Origin: Fidelibacterota bacterium
GTDB taxonomy: Bacteria; Marinisomatota; Marinisomatia; Marinisomatales; UBA1611
Assembly: GCA_002718285.1 (NCBI GenBank)
Contig: PBAR01000032.1
Span: 68,451-90,888 of the forward strand
Length of the DNA: 22,438 bases
Reading direction: 5' to 3'
Both the position numbers and the translations under genes were made by a program. The notes under the pieces were generated by a model. It ran no database searches and had not been told where the DNA came from. It worked only from the letters and a program-made list of their open reading frames with translations. Below are positions 7,173-15,670 of this stretch, in pieces. The first letter of the stretch is position 1. Every line of letters begins with the position of its first letter.

Positions 7173-8005
7173 TTATAATCTACCTAGGGAAAAACCTTTG
7201 GCTATATACTTTCGCACAAAATAAATCACTAAAGCTCCAGGTAATATAGTAAGTACCCCAGCTGCGGAAATTAGACCCCAATCTACCCCTTCTCCAGAAA
7301 CAGTACGAGTTAAAACTGCAGTAATCGGCTTTGCTTTTGTAATGGTTAATGTTCTAGCAATCAAAAGTTCTACCCATGAAAACATAAAACAAAAGAAAGC
7401 AGTAACTCCAATACCTGATTTGATCAATGGTAAAAATATTTTTATAAAAAATTTTGAAAATGAGTAACCATCGATATATGCTGTTTCATCTAGCTCTTTT
7501 GGTATACCAGATATAAATCCTTCTAAAATCCATACTGCAATAGGAATGTTAAATAAAGTATGAGCTAAAGCTACTGAAATATGTGTATCAATTAATCCAA
7601 TTGAAGAATAAAGTTGAAAAAAAGGTAAAACAAAAATAGCTGAAGGGGCCATACGATTTGTTAAGAGCCAAAAAAAAGATGCTTATCACCTAAAAAGTTG
7701 TAGCGGGAAAAAGCGTAGGCAGCTGGCAATGCTGTTAAAAGACATATAATTGTATTTAGAATTACATAGGTTAGAGAGTTTATGTAGCCAGCTCGCCAAG
7801 TTGGTTCTATAAAAATTGTTATATAATTATCTAATGTGAAATTCTCAGGGAATAAAGTAAATCCTCCTAAAATTTCCTGATTGGTCTTAAAACTTGTTAT
7901 AATTAACCAATAAATAGGTATCAATAGAATAATTACATAAAATAAAGGAATTAGATTAGTATGAAGAGTTAATAAATGAGTCTTAATTTTTTTTACGTAT
8001 TTCAT
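7173..8005 (-). CDS. glpQ: Glycerol ABC transporter permease GlpQ, frameshifted in an A8 tract
   Basis: This is the second inner-membrane permease of the importer (binding-protein-dependent transport family). The frame starting at ATG 8005 gives 114 residues ending DKHLFFGS-stop. The frame that continues it (7173-7652) begins MAPSAIFVLPFF and carries the EAA-type coupling segment ELDETAYIDGYSF and the C-terminal membrane spans. The break is at the run of eight A (7670-7677, eight T on the coding strand). One extra T would restore HLFFWLLTNRMAPSAIF, typical of this permease family, in a normal protein of 277 aa. ATG overlaps the glpP stop as ATGA. Because everything around is intact, a homopolymer sequencing error is most likely. 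Transcriptional slippage or a fresh mutation are the alternatives. Confidence 0.85.
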
Positions 8006-8892
8006 AATTTACGCCAGTCAGGCTGTAGATTCTTTTTCCCCATATTTGTAACAATAGTAAAAAATACATAGCAAATCAACAATATAATCATAAAATAGAC
8101 TAAAGACATTGCAGCAGCTGGACCTAAATCAAACTGGCCAACTGCCATTTGGACTAGATCAATAGATAAAAATGTGGTTGAGTTCCCAGGTCCGCCTCCA
8201 GTTAACACAAATGGTTCAGTATATATTTTAAAACTATCCATAAATCTTAATAGAATTGCAATTGTTAATACACCACGGATTTTCGGAAATTGAATTAAAC
8301 GGAAAATATCTCGATTTGAAGCTCCGTCTATACTTGCAGCCTGATAATAAGGTTCAGGAATCGCAATTAACCCTGAATAAGTCAGCAATACTATAAGACT
8401 AGTCCAATGCCAAACATCCATAATAATCAGTGTTATCCAGGCATCAATTACATGCTGCGCATAATTATATTCAATGCCCAAACTCAGTAGAGTATGTCCA
8501 AATAAACCAATATCTGTTCGACAAAATACTTGCCAAATTGTACCAACAACATTCCATGGAATTAAAAGAGGTAAAGCCATGAAAACTATGTATATATTTA
8601 CCTTCCAACCAGATTTTGGCATTGACAGTGCAATTAAAACTCCTAGTGGTACCTCAATAATTAACACAATTACTGAAAATAGGATACTACGTTTTAAAGC
8701 ATTAAAAAATCGCTCTGATTGTAGCAATTCCTCGAACCATTCGATCCCTACCCAAAAAAATACATTACCACCAAATGTATCCTGTAATGAATAATTTATT
8801 ACAGTAATTAAAGGAATTATCGCATTGAATGAAACTAGCAGAATCACAGGCATCACCATTATCCAAGCTTTGTTATTCCATGCTTTATCCAT
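8002..8892 (-). CDS. glpP: Glycerol ABC transporter permease GlpP
   Basis: This 296-residue inner-membrane permease of the carbohydrate-uptake type has six hydrophobic segments, starting at about residues 10-32 and ending at about 265-283. The EAA coupling motif that contacts the ATPases is at about residues 184-203 (QAASIDGASNRDIFRLIQFP). The N terminus MDKAWNNKAW and the YSLQDTFGG segment resemble GlpP of rhizobial glycerol importers, and the SxPxQ-type gene order agrees. It starts 8 bp after the glpT stop and its own stop overlaps the glpQ start by 4 bases, implying coupled translation. Confidence 0.9.
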   Translation of the reverse strand: MDKAWNNKAWIMVMPVILLVSFNAIIPLITVINYSLQDTFGGNVFFWVGIEWFEELLQSERFFNALKRSILFSVIVLIIEVPLGVLIALSMPKSGWKVNIYIVFMALPLLIPWNVVGTIWQVFCRTDIGLFGHTLLSLGIEYNYAQHVIDAWITLIIMDVWHWTSLIVLLTYSGLIAIPEPYYQAASIDGASNRDIFRLIQFPKIRGVLTIAILLRFMDSFKIYTEPFVLTGGGPGNSTTFLSIDLVQMAVGQFDLGPAAAMSLVYFMIILLICYVFFTIVTNMGKKNLQPDWRKL

Positions 8893-8900
8893 AATTATTA

Positions 8901-9980
8901 TTAAGGTTCAATTATTTTTGATTTACAATAAATATGAATTTTATCAGGGGGAAATACGGCTACAGGATTATCAGGGATAGCTTCGTCATTCGGAACTATA
9001 GCATTAAATTGGTATGTACCTCTTTCCAAATAAACAATATTTGACCTTCCATAATTGATTATGTTTTTTATCACTGCTGGTATACCCTGAGAATCAACAT
9101 CTGCAGAGTCAAAAAGTTTTACATATTCAGGTCTAATACCAAGCTCAATTCCATCACAGAGATTACCATAATCACTACAAAGTTGAACTTTCTCATTACC
9201 AATTAATGCAATTTTTTCTTTCACTTGACAAGGTAAAAAATTCATACCTGGAGAGCCTATAAAATACCCTACAAAAGTATGTGCTGGACGTTTGAATAAT
9301 TCATTTGGTGTACCAACTTGGATAATCTTACCATCTTTCATTACTGCAACATTATCAGCAAAAGTAAGAGCTTCGGTTTGATCATGGGTCACATATATCA
9401 TTGTTTGATTTAATTGTCTATGTATCGATTTTATATGAGAGTGTATTTCCCATTTCATTTGAGGATCTATTACAGTTAATGGTTCATCAAATAATATAGC
9501 ATTAACATCTGATCTTACCAGTCCTCTACCTAGTGCAATTTTCTGCTTTTGATCGGCTGTTAAATCATTAGCCTTATGATTACTTATAGCATCTAACTTT
9601 AATAAACCCAATATTTCTGTTACTTTATTTTGTATTTGATTTAACGATAAACCACGATTTATTAATGGAAAAGATAAATTTTCAGCTACTGTCATTGTAT
9701 CGTAGATTATAGGAAATTGGAATACCTGCGCTATATTCCTTTCTTCTGTTGGTAAATATGTAACATCTTTTTCATCAAAATAGATACTCCCATTTGATGC
9801 TGTTAATAAACCTGAAATAATATTTAACAAGGTTGTTTTCCCACATCCAGAAGGACCAAGTATAGCAAAAGATTCACCGTCATTCCAAACATGGTTAATT
9901 GATTTTAGAGCATAATCAGATTCTATGTCTTTTCGCTTTTTATAAGAATGAGATATATTATTAATACTAATTCGGGCCAT
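8901..9980 (-). CDS. glpT: Glycerol ABC transporter ATPase GlpT (degenerate signature motif)
   Basis: This 359-residue ATPase belongs to the sugar-type (MalK-like) group with a C-terminal regulatory (TOBE-like) domain after about residue 240. It shows Walker A GPSGCGKTT (42-50), Q-loop Gln88, Walker B AILFDEP with Glu166, and an H-loop His199 in VTHDQTEA. The ABC signature normally reading LSGGQ is LTADQ (140-144), lacking both glycines. Such a change should weaken the ATP site to which this subunit lends its signature. The partner ATPase GlpS has the opposite defect (see findings). It starts 10 bp after the glpS stop. Confidence 0.9.
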   Translation of the reverse strand: MARISINNISHSYKKRKDIESDYALKSINHVWNDGESFAILGPSGCGKTTLLNIISGLLTASNGSIYFDEKDVTYLPTEERNIAQVFQFPIIYDTMTVAENLSFPLINRGLSLNQIQNKVTEILGLLKLDAISNHKANDLTADQKQKIALGRGLVRSDVNAILFDEPLTVIDPQMKWEIHSHIKSIHRQLNQTMIYVTHDQTEALTFADNVAVMKDGKIIQVGTPNELFKRPAHTFVGYFIGSPGMNFLPCQVKEKIALIGNEKVQLCSDYGNLCDGIELGIRPEYVKLFDSADVDSQGIPAVIKNIINYGRSNIVYLERGTYQFNAIVPNDEAIPDNPVAVFPPDKIHIYCKSKIIEP

Positions 9981-9990
9981 AATTCAAACT

Positions 9991-11064
9991 TTAGAGGGGG
10001 GGTATAAAAACAGGTAAACCATCATTATCAAAAATAAAAATATCTTTTGCATCAATATAGATTTTTATATGATCTAGTTGGTCATCATAAACATAATTTG
10101 AGATAAAAAACTTCCAATGCTCTCCATAAAATTCGGTATGGATAATATTTTCCGCTCCAGCGAACTCATTACCCAATATTTTCATCTTAAATTCAATCAT
10201 ATCTTTCGAATGCTTTTTAGAAAAACCATGGTACGGCCTAACTGCAATACTATAAATACCATCTCTAATATGTTTATGATATTTTTTAACTGGAAATAAT
10301 TGAGTATTACCTATAAAAAAATATTTTTCCTTTTTTATTACTTTTAATTCATTTACAGATGGATCAGAGAATATTTTCAAAGCAATTATATTATTTGGAT
10401 TATTATATATATCATAAGTGGGGCCCGACTGTATAGCCTGACCATTTGATAAAATAGTAGTATTTCCACTCATAAATAGTGCTTCAGATACTTCTGAAGT
10501 AGCATATATAAATATTGCGTTAATTTCCTTCATTATATTGGGAAGCTCACTACGAAACTCTTCCCTGAACTTATAATCTAAATTGGCTAAAGGTTCGTCC
10601 ATTAATACCAAATCAGCATCTTTTATAATTGCACGTGCAATTGCAGTTCTTTGTTGTTCTCCTCCAGATAGATTATTAGGGAAAAATTTTAATAGAGATT
10701 CAAGCTTAAGTAATTCAGCAACCTTATTAACTTTATGACCAATCACCTTTTCATCTATGCGAAGAATGCGGAGTGGAGATGCGATATTATCAAATACCGA
10801 TAATGACGGATAATTAATGAATTGTTGGTGGACCATCGCCACATTACGTTTTTGCACTTTTTGATTTGTTATATCATTATCATTAATAAATATATTTCCT
10901 TCTGCACATTTATCAAGACCAGCTATCAGGCGTATTAAGGGAGTTTTCCCAGACATTGTGGGACCTAGAATTGCATTTACTATGCCAGACTTAAACTGTA
11001 AACTAATATTGCTTAGATGAACTTCTGCGTTAATAAAATTGCTAGCATTCTTTAATTCAAGCAT
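9991..11064 (-). CDS. glpS: Glycerol ABC transporter ATPase GlpS (H-loop His missing)
   Basis: This 357-residue MalK-like ATPase is the first gene of the importer operon. It has Walker A GPTMSGKT (34-41), Q-loop Gln80, a normal signature LSGGEQQR (132-139) and Walker B LVLMDEP with Glu157. At the H-loop position it reads YATSEVSEAL, so Ser190 replaces the switch histidine. A C-terminal regulatory domain follows from about residue 235. With GlpT it would form a heterodimer powering GlpP/GlpQ. No Shine-Dalgarno is visible before ATG 11064. Its promoter should be in the 237-bp gap shared with the divergent hemW gene. Confidence 0.88.
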   Translation of the reverse strand: MLELKNASNFINAEVHLSNISLQFKSGIVNAILGPTMSGKTPLIRLIAGLDKCAEGNIFINDNDITNQKVQKRNVAMVHQQFINYPSLSVFDNIASPLRILRIDEKVIGHKVNKVAELLKLESLLKFFPNNLSGGEQQRTAIARAIIKDADLVLMDEPLANLDYKFREEFRSELPNIMKEINAIFIYATSEVSEALFMSGNTTILSNGQAIQSGPTYDIYNNPNNIIALKIFSDPSVNELKVIKKEKYFFIGNTQLFPVKKYHKHIRDGIYSIAVRPYHGFSKKHSKDMIEFKMKILGNEFAGAENIIHTEFYGEHWKFFISNYVYDDQLDHIKIYIDAKDIFIFDNDGLPVFIPPL

Positions 11065-11301
11065 ACTTAAAATTATATAATAATATGTTTATTGATTTCT
11101 ATGGACCTAATATGGATATTTATAACCCGAAAAAAATACAGCAATTAGTTTTTCATTAGTAAAATTCATTCTATTATTTATAGTAATCTTGAAGAATTTT
11201 CGTATCTATAATCATTATAATTATATTCCATCTTTAAGTATTCATTCCATACAAAAAAATTAACAGCAGTATGTTTCCAAGCCCAAACCTTAAATTCAAT
11301 C
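11065..11301. promoter_or_regulatory. Divergent promoter region between glpS and hemW
   Basis: This 237-bp AT-rich gap separates two divergent genes, so it must hold both promoters. On the minus strand TTGCTG (11139-11144) and TAAATA (11117-11122), 16 bp apart, form a weak candidate promoter for the glp operon. I see no confident -10/-35 pair for hemW and no strong operator palindrome. Confidence 0.35.
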
Positions 11302-12432
11302 ATGAAATCAGCAGGCATCTATATCCATATTCCTTTTTGTGCAGTAAAGTGTAATTATTGTGATTTTTATTCCATTACAGACCGTAAAGACTCCGTTCCT
11401 CGATTCATAGATGCAGTTGTAAAGGAAATACAAAAATGTACAGTAGACGTATCTAACTGGAATCTAGACACTATATTCATAGGTGGCGGTACTCCCAGTC
11501 TTTTAAATGCCAATGATATAGAATCCATTTTACTCGCACTTGAAACAAAATACAACTTAACACAAATAAAAGAATTCACCATTGAAGCTAACCCAGGAGA
11601 ATCACCATTAGAACGGTTAAGGGATTTTCGAAGCCTTGGGATTAATCGGTTATCAATAGGTGTGCAATCTCTCGAGCCAAAAATTTTAACATTCCTAACA
11701 AGAATCCATTCTGCAGATCAAGCCTTTAATACGTATGAGAATGCAAGAACAGCAGGATTTGAGAATATAAATTGTGATCTAATTTATGCTATACCAGGGC
11801 AATCATGGAAAATTTGGGAACGAGATTTAACAAGAATACTTAATTTAAATCCTGAACATATTTCCGCTTATATCCTGACTTTGGAAAAAGGAACAGAACT
11901 TTACAAGTTCGTAAAAAAGGGTTCAGTTTCAATGCCAAAACAGGATCACACAGCAGAATGGTTTTTAAATACACAAAATATACTTAGGACAAATAGTTAT
12001 TCTGCATACGAGATCTCAAACTATGCTAAACCAGGAATGGAATGCCTGCATAATCAGCATTACTGGAGAATTCATCCATATCTTGCCTTCGGACCATCGG
12101 CACATGGTTTTGATGGAAAAATTCGATGGAATAATTTTAAATCACTTGATAAATACCTAAAGCAAATTGAATCAGGAAAGATACCTGTTTCTACAGAAGA
12201 ATCATTAACTGAAAAGAACCTAATTAATGAATTAATTGGATTTGGACTGAGGATGAAAGATGGTATTAATTTAATTCGGATTCCTAAAAAATATTTAAAA
12301 ATTTTCTCTACAAATCTTATATCAGCGGAAAAAAAGTGGAAGGATTTTCTTATTATAAATAATACATCTGTTTCTCTAACAGAAAAAGGAATGGTCTATG
12401 CAGACTCTATTTGCGTTGATTTGTTGCTATAA
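11302..12432 (+). CDS. hemW: Radical SAM heme chaperone HemW
   Basis: This 376-residue protein is of the HemN-like radical SAM family. The iron-sulfur motif near the N terminus is CAVKCNYCDF, giving Cys13, Cys17 and Cys20 for the 4Fe-4S cluster. The fourth cysteine found in true HemN is replaced by Phe22, which is characteristic of HemW, a heme-binding chaperone rather than coproporphyrinogen dehydrogenase. FIGGGTPSLL (about 59-68) is the SAM-binding glycine motif. TIEANPGE and GINRLSIGVQS are family hallmarks, and the C-terminal HemN domain is present. It is often annotated as oxygen-independent coproporphyrinogen III oxidase. It stands alone on its strand, converging on the glycosyltransferase gene. 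Confidence 0.93.
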   Translation: MKSAGIYIHIPFCAVKCNYCDFYSITDRKDSVPRFIDAVVKEIQKCTVDVSNWNLDTIFIGGGTPSLLNANDIESILLALETKYNLTQIKEFTIEANPGESPLERLRDFRSLGINRLSIGVQSLEPKILTFLTRIHSADQAFNTYENARTAGFENINCDLIYAIPGQSWKIWERDLTRILNLNPEHISAYILTLEKGTELYKFVKKGSVSMPKQDHTAEWFLNTQNILRTNSYSAYEISNYAKPGMECLHNQHYWRIHPYLAFGPSAHGFDGKIRWNNFKSLDKYLKQIESGKIPVSTEESLTEKNLINELIGFGLRMKDGINLIRIPKKYLKIFSTNLISAEKKWKDFLIINNTSVSLTEKGMVYADSICVDLLL

Positions 12433-12450
12433 AAATTGAGTTAAAAAAAC

Positions 12451-13176
12451 TTAACTAAACAAGTTAAAGCGAATTATATGAAAAACTGCTGCTATACCAT
12501 CTCTCCAGGTTATTTTTTTTCCATCATCGTAGGTCCTCCCATAATATGAGATAGGTATCTCATAAATACGTAGGTTAGCTTTTGCTACCTTTGCAGTGAA
12601 TTCTGGTTCAAAACCAAATCGATTTGATTTAAAATCAATAGTTTCCAGAATTTCTCTTCGAAACATCTTATAGCAGGTTTCCATATCTGTGAGGTTTAAG
12701 TTGGAAAACATATTTGAAAGTAAGGTCAAGATTTTATTACCGAAATAATGCCAGAAATATAATACTCGATGGGTACCACCGATAAATCTGCTACCATATA
12801 CTACATCCGCATCCCCATCAATGATTGGTTGAATTAATGCCAAGTATTCTTTAGGGTTATATTCTAGATCAGCATCCTGTATAACGATTATATCGCTAGT
12901 AGCATGTTGAAAGCCTTTCCTTAAAGCAGAACCCTTTCCCTGATTTTTTTTATTTTTTAGAAACGCAACTTTTAATTCGGGTTTAACTTCCAATAAACGA
13001 TTTATATTGTTATTAATTTTCTCTACACTTTTATCTTTTGAGCAATCATCCACAATCACAATTTCAGATACTAGGTTTTGCGCTGAAACTAAATTAAAAA
13101 TTTTGTCAATGGTGTTTTCTTCATTATAAACTGGAATAATTACCGATAAGGATGGAAATTTTTTAGTTTCATTCAT
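12451..13176 (-). CDS. GT2 family glycosyltransferase (dolichyl/undecaprenyl-phosphate sugar synthase type)
   Basis: This 241-residue GT-A fold enzyme resembles DPM1-type polyprenyl-phosphate mannose/glucose synthases. It starts SLSVIIPVYNEENTI, has the nucleotide-binding VDDCSKDKS (Asp43-Asp44), the metal-binding QDADLEYNP (Asp101, Asp103), and the family segments YGSRFIGG and DMETCYKMFRR. It lacks C-terminal membrane helices, so it is the soluble or monotopic subtype. The likely reaction is transfer of a hexose from a nucleotide sugar to a polyprenyl phosphate at the inner face of the membrane. The next gene upstream encodes a GT-C enzyme that could use the product on the outer face; this pairing is an inference. 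Confidence 0.88.
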   Translation of the reverse strand: MNETKKFPSLSVIIPVYNEENTIDKIFNLVSAQNLVSEIVIVDDCSKDKSVEKINNNINRLLEVKPELKVAFLKNKKNQGKGSALRKGFQHATSDIIVIQDADLEYNPKEYLALIQPIIDGDADVVYGSRFIGGTHRVLYFWHYFGNKILTLLSNMFSNLNLTDMETCYKMFRREILETIDFKSNRFGFEPEFTAKVAKANLRIYEIPISYYGRTYDDGKKITWRDGIAAVFHIIRFNLFS

Positions 13177-13231
13177 TGTAAAATATTCAGATCTACTTAT
13201 TAACTATAATAACTTGATAATTGAGAGATAA

Positions 13232-14875
13232 TTAAGTTGGAGTGAACATCAATAAATATTTTTTTTTCAATACTGATAATCGTCTTTTTTTATCGAGAAA
13301 TTTATTGTTGATTTTACTAACCCTAAAATGGGAAAAATCCGATAAAAGTTTAGGTCTAGGATTCAAATTCATCAGAATATCATATCCTTTTTGTCCAGTG
13401 TATACAATAATATTATTTTCAGTTTTCCTGACTGGAAATTCTCCATCAATATAGATTATTTCCCGATCAAAATAATAATTAAATGATCTACTTTTCGCTT
13501 TTTCTGATTCTTTATATAAATAGAGTTGAATAAAATCATAATTATTCTTCTTAAGAAAATTTGCAGCCTCTGATGGAGCCTGATAAGCTAGCAAATGATT
13601 CATAAAAAAAAGATTTAACCAATAATTTGCTATTATTACAGCAGATATAGATGGTATAAAAAATTTTATAAACTCATCATGAGTTCTAATATGGAAGTAG
13701 CTAACCAAAAATAAAAAAATAAAGATGGGAAATAGTAAATAGTAATTTCTAAAAGGAAACGCATAAAATGAAATACCAAATACAAAACTAACTAACAATA
13801 TTCCAATAATAAATTGAATAATATAGAAACAAATATATAGTCTCTTTTTTTGCATTAAATCTTCTATCCCCTTAGCTGTGATTATAGCCGCAAATGGAAT
13901 AGCACAATAAATATAATGAGGGAGTTTATAATTTGATAATGAAAGCATTACCATAGATAATAAAAAACCAAAATAGGAAATTAATTCATTATCAAGAAAA
14001 AGGGTTTTTCTAAAAATCAAACCTTTTGTTTTTTTATAAAAAGCCCAAAGAAAAAGGAATGTCCAAGGTAAAAATGCATATAGAAATACATTAAACAAAT
14101 AGAATGGGCCCGTTTGATTAGTCCAACTACTATCGCCAGTAATTCGGCCAAAACTCTGTGTCCAATAGAAAAACTGAATTCCTTTGGACCCAAACTGTGT
14201 ATAAAGTCCATAAGACATAGGAAAAAGACAAAGAATAATAACTACTATACCAAGGAGAATATTGATATCTATAATATTGCTTAATCTACGCTTTACAGCC
14301 ATTTCAAATCCAAACACAGATAACAATATGATTATACCAAGAGGCCCTTTCCCCATCATTGAAAATCCAATAGCAATAGAACCAACCAATAAACTATATA
14401 ATTTCCCACTTTTTAAATAAAAACTAATTTGCCAAAATGCAAGCATCATAGGTGCAATCATGTACATATCAGTACGTACATCAGAATTCATAATAAAAAA
14501 AGCTTCACAAGATGAAAGAATAACCGCTGCAGTCAATGCAGTCTGCTTAGAATAGAATAAAATCGCAAATCTATATACTGAATAGATAGTTAATACTGAA
14601 AAAAGAACTGACGGAAGCCTATAGATAAAATCTGAAGTACCAAAAATTTTAAAGAAAAGGGATGTAATCCAGAATATAAGTGGTGGCTTATCTAAGTACG
14701 GCTGACCATTATCAAAAAAATGTAATAAATTATCCCCTCTTAGGAGTTCTCTGCTCATAGATGCGTACTGCATAGCATCAATTTCCATAATAGGGTTAAA
14801 CATACCTGTAATATATCCGCATATTGAAATAAGGATAAAAACCTGCATAGATAGGAAATTTCTGCTAAAGATCAA
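13232..14875 (-). CDS. GT-C membrane glycosyltransferase (ArnT/PMT-like)
   Basis: This polytopic protein of about 540 residues has roughly 11-12 hydrophobic segments. The first periplasmic loop contains the acidic pair Glu31 and Asp33 (EIDAMQYA), followed by GQPYLDKPPLIFW, the typical signature of ArnT/PMT enzymes. These transfer a sugar from a polyprenyl-phosphate carrier to lipid A, a glycan or a protein. The acceptor cannot be told. The frame opens at TTG 14875, overlapping the end of the exonuclease III gene by 11 bp. ATG 14848 (MQVFILISIC) is an equally plausible start. The GT2 gene 55 bp downstream may supply the lipid-linked sugar. Confidence 0.87.
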   Translation of the reverse strand: MIFSRNFLSMQVFILISICGYITGMFNPIMEIDAMQYASMSRELLRGDNLLHFFDNGQPYLDKPPLIFWITSLFFKIFGTSDFIYRLPSVLFSVLTIYSVYRFAILFYSKQTALTAAVILSSCEAFFIMNSDVRTDMYMIAPMMLAFWQISFYLKSGKLYSLLVGSIAIGFSMMGKGPLGIIILLSVFGFEMAVKRRLSNIIDINILLGIVVIILCLFPMSYGLYTQFGSKGIQFFYWTQSFGRITGDSSWTNQTGPFYLFNVFLYAFLPWTFLFLWAFYKKTKGLIFRKTLFLDNELISYFGFLLSMVMLSLSNYKLPHYIYCAIPFAAIITAKGIEDLMQKKRLYICFYIIQFIIGILLVSFVFGISFYAFPFRNYYLLFPIFIFLFLVSYFHIRTHDEFIKFFIPSISAVIIANYWLNLFFMNHLLAYQAPSEAANFLKKNNYDFIQLYLYKESEKAKSRSFNYYFDREIIYIDGEFPVRKTENNIIVYTGQKGYDILMNLNPRPKLLSDFSHFRVSKINNKFLDKKRRLSVLKKKYLLMFTPT

Positions 14876-15629
14876 TTGTTAAAGAAACTGGGCAATGATC
14901 AGAACCCATAACTTCATCATGTATATCTGCATCCAAGCATAAATGTTGCATACCTTGATCTACAAAGAAATAATCAATACGCCAGCCAACATTTCTTTCA
15001 CGTGCTCCAAATCGATAGGACCACCAAGAATATCTTTCACCCTCATCATGAAATAAGCGGAATGTATCTATCCAACCCTGCTCAACATAGGTATCCAAAC
15101 GCTCTCGTTCAATGGGCATAAACCCAGATGTATTAATATTTTCTTTGGGTCTTGCGAGATCAATTGGATTATGGGCAGTATTCCAATCCCCAGTAACAAT
15201 AACATTGTTTCCAGATTCGACTTGATCATTTATAATTGGCAGTAATTCATCATAGAAATCAAGTTTATACTGCAATCGATATTCATCTTTCTGACCATTT
15301 GGAAAGTAAATATTATATAATAAAAATCCCTCGTGCTCTGTAATCAAAACACGACCTTCTCGATCATATTTTTCTACGCCTAACCCTTCCTGTACAAAAA
15401 GTGGTTCCTTTTTGCAAAAAGTAGCAACGCCACTATATCCTCGACGTTCTCCCGAATGCCAATAAGTTTTATAACCATGTTCTTCCATTATTTCAGATCC
15501 TAATTGATCAACATGGGCCTTAGTTTCCTGAATACAGCAGATATCTGGCTGTTCCTTATCTAACCAATCAATGAACCCTTTTTTTACTGCTGCGCGGATT
15601 CCATTTACATTCCATGATATTAATTTCAT
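14865..15629 (-). CDS. xth: Exodeoxyribonuclease III (AP endonuclease)
   Basis: This cytoplasmic base-excision repair enzyme cleaves DNA at abasic sites and removes 3' blocks. The 254-residue length and all catalytic motifs are normal: SWNVNGIRA (Asn7), CIQETK (Glu35), YNIYFPNG (Tyr105, Tyr108), VTGDWNTAH (Asp148, Asn150), GWRIDYFF (Asp219) and GSDHCPV (Asp244, His245). There is no signal peptide, in contrast to the secreted EEP-fold protein at 3709-5070. A weak AGGTGA precedes ATG 15629. The gene sits 41 bp after the lipoprotein gene and overlaps the next gene, so it probably shares a transcript with them, although no functional link is evident. Confidence 0.95.
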   Translation of the reverse strand: MKLISWNVNGIRAAVKKGFIDWLDKEQPDICCIQETKAHVDQLGSEIMEEHGYKTYWHSGERRGYSGVATFCKKEPLFVQEGLGVEKYDREGRVLITEHEGFLLYNIYFPNGQKDEYRLQYKLDFYDELLPIINDQVESGNNVIVTGDWNTAHNPIDLARPKENINTSGFMPIERERLDTYVEQGWIDTFRLFHDEGERYSWWSYRFGARERNVGWRIDYFFVDQGMQHLCLDADIHDEVMGSDHCPVSLTIDL

Positions 15630-15670
15630 AATACTATATCACCTAAATTATTGTTAAAAAATCATTACGA

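Noticed and set aside
7173..8005. glpQ as a decayed pseudogene
   Set aside because: Only one indel, in a homopolymer, separates it from a full-length permease, and every other gene of the operon is intact. I annotate it as a gene with a frameshift.
8474..8794. Plus-strand open frame of 106 codons opposite glpP
   Set aside because: It lies wholly inside a well-supported permease gene and shows no domain, signal or ribosome site.
12433..12472. Possible bidirectional terminator between hemW and the GT2 gene
   Set aside because: The inverted pieces AGTTAA/TTAACT and CTTAAC/GTTAA are short and purely AT-rich, without a GC stem, so they are not a convincing intrinsic terminator.
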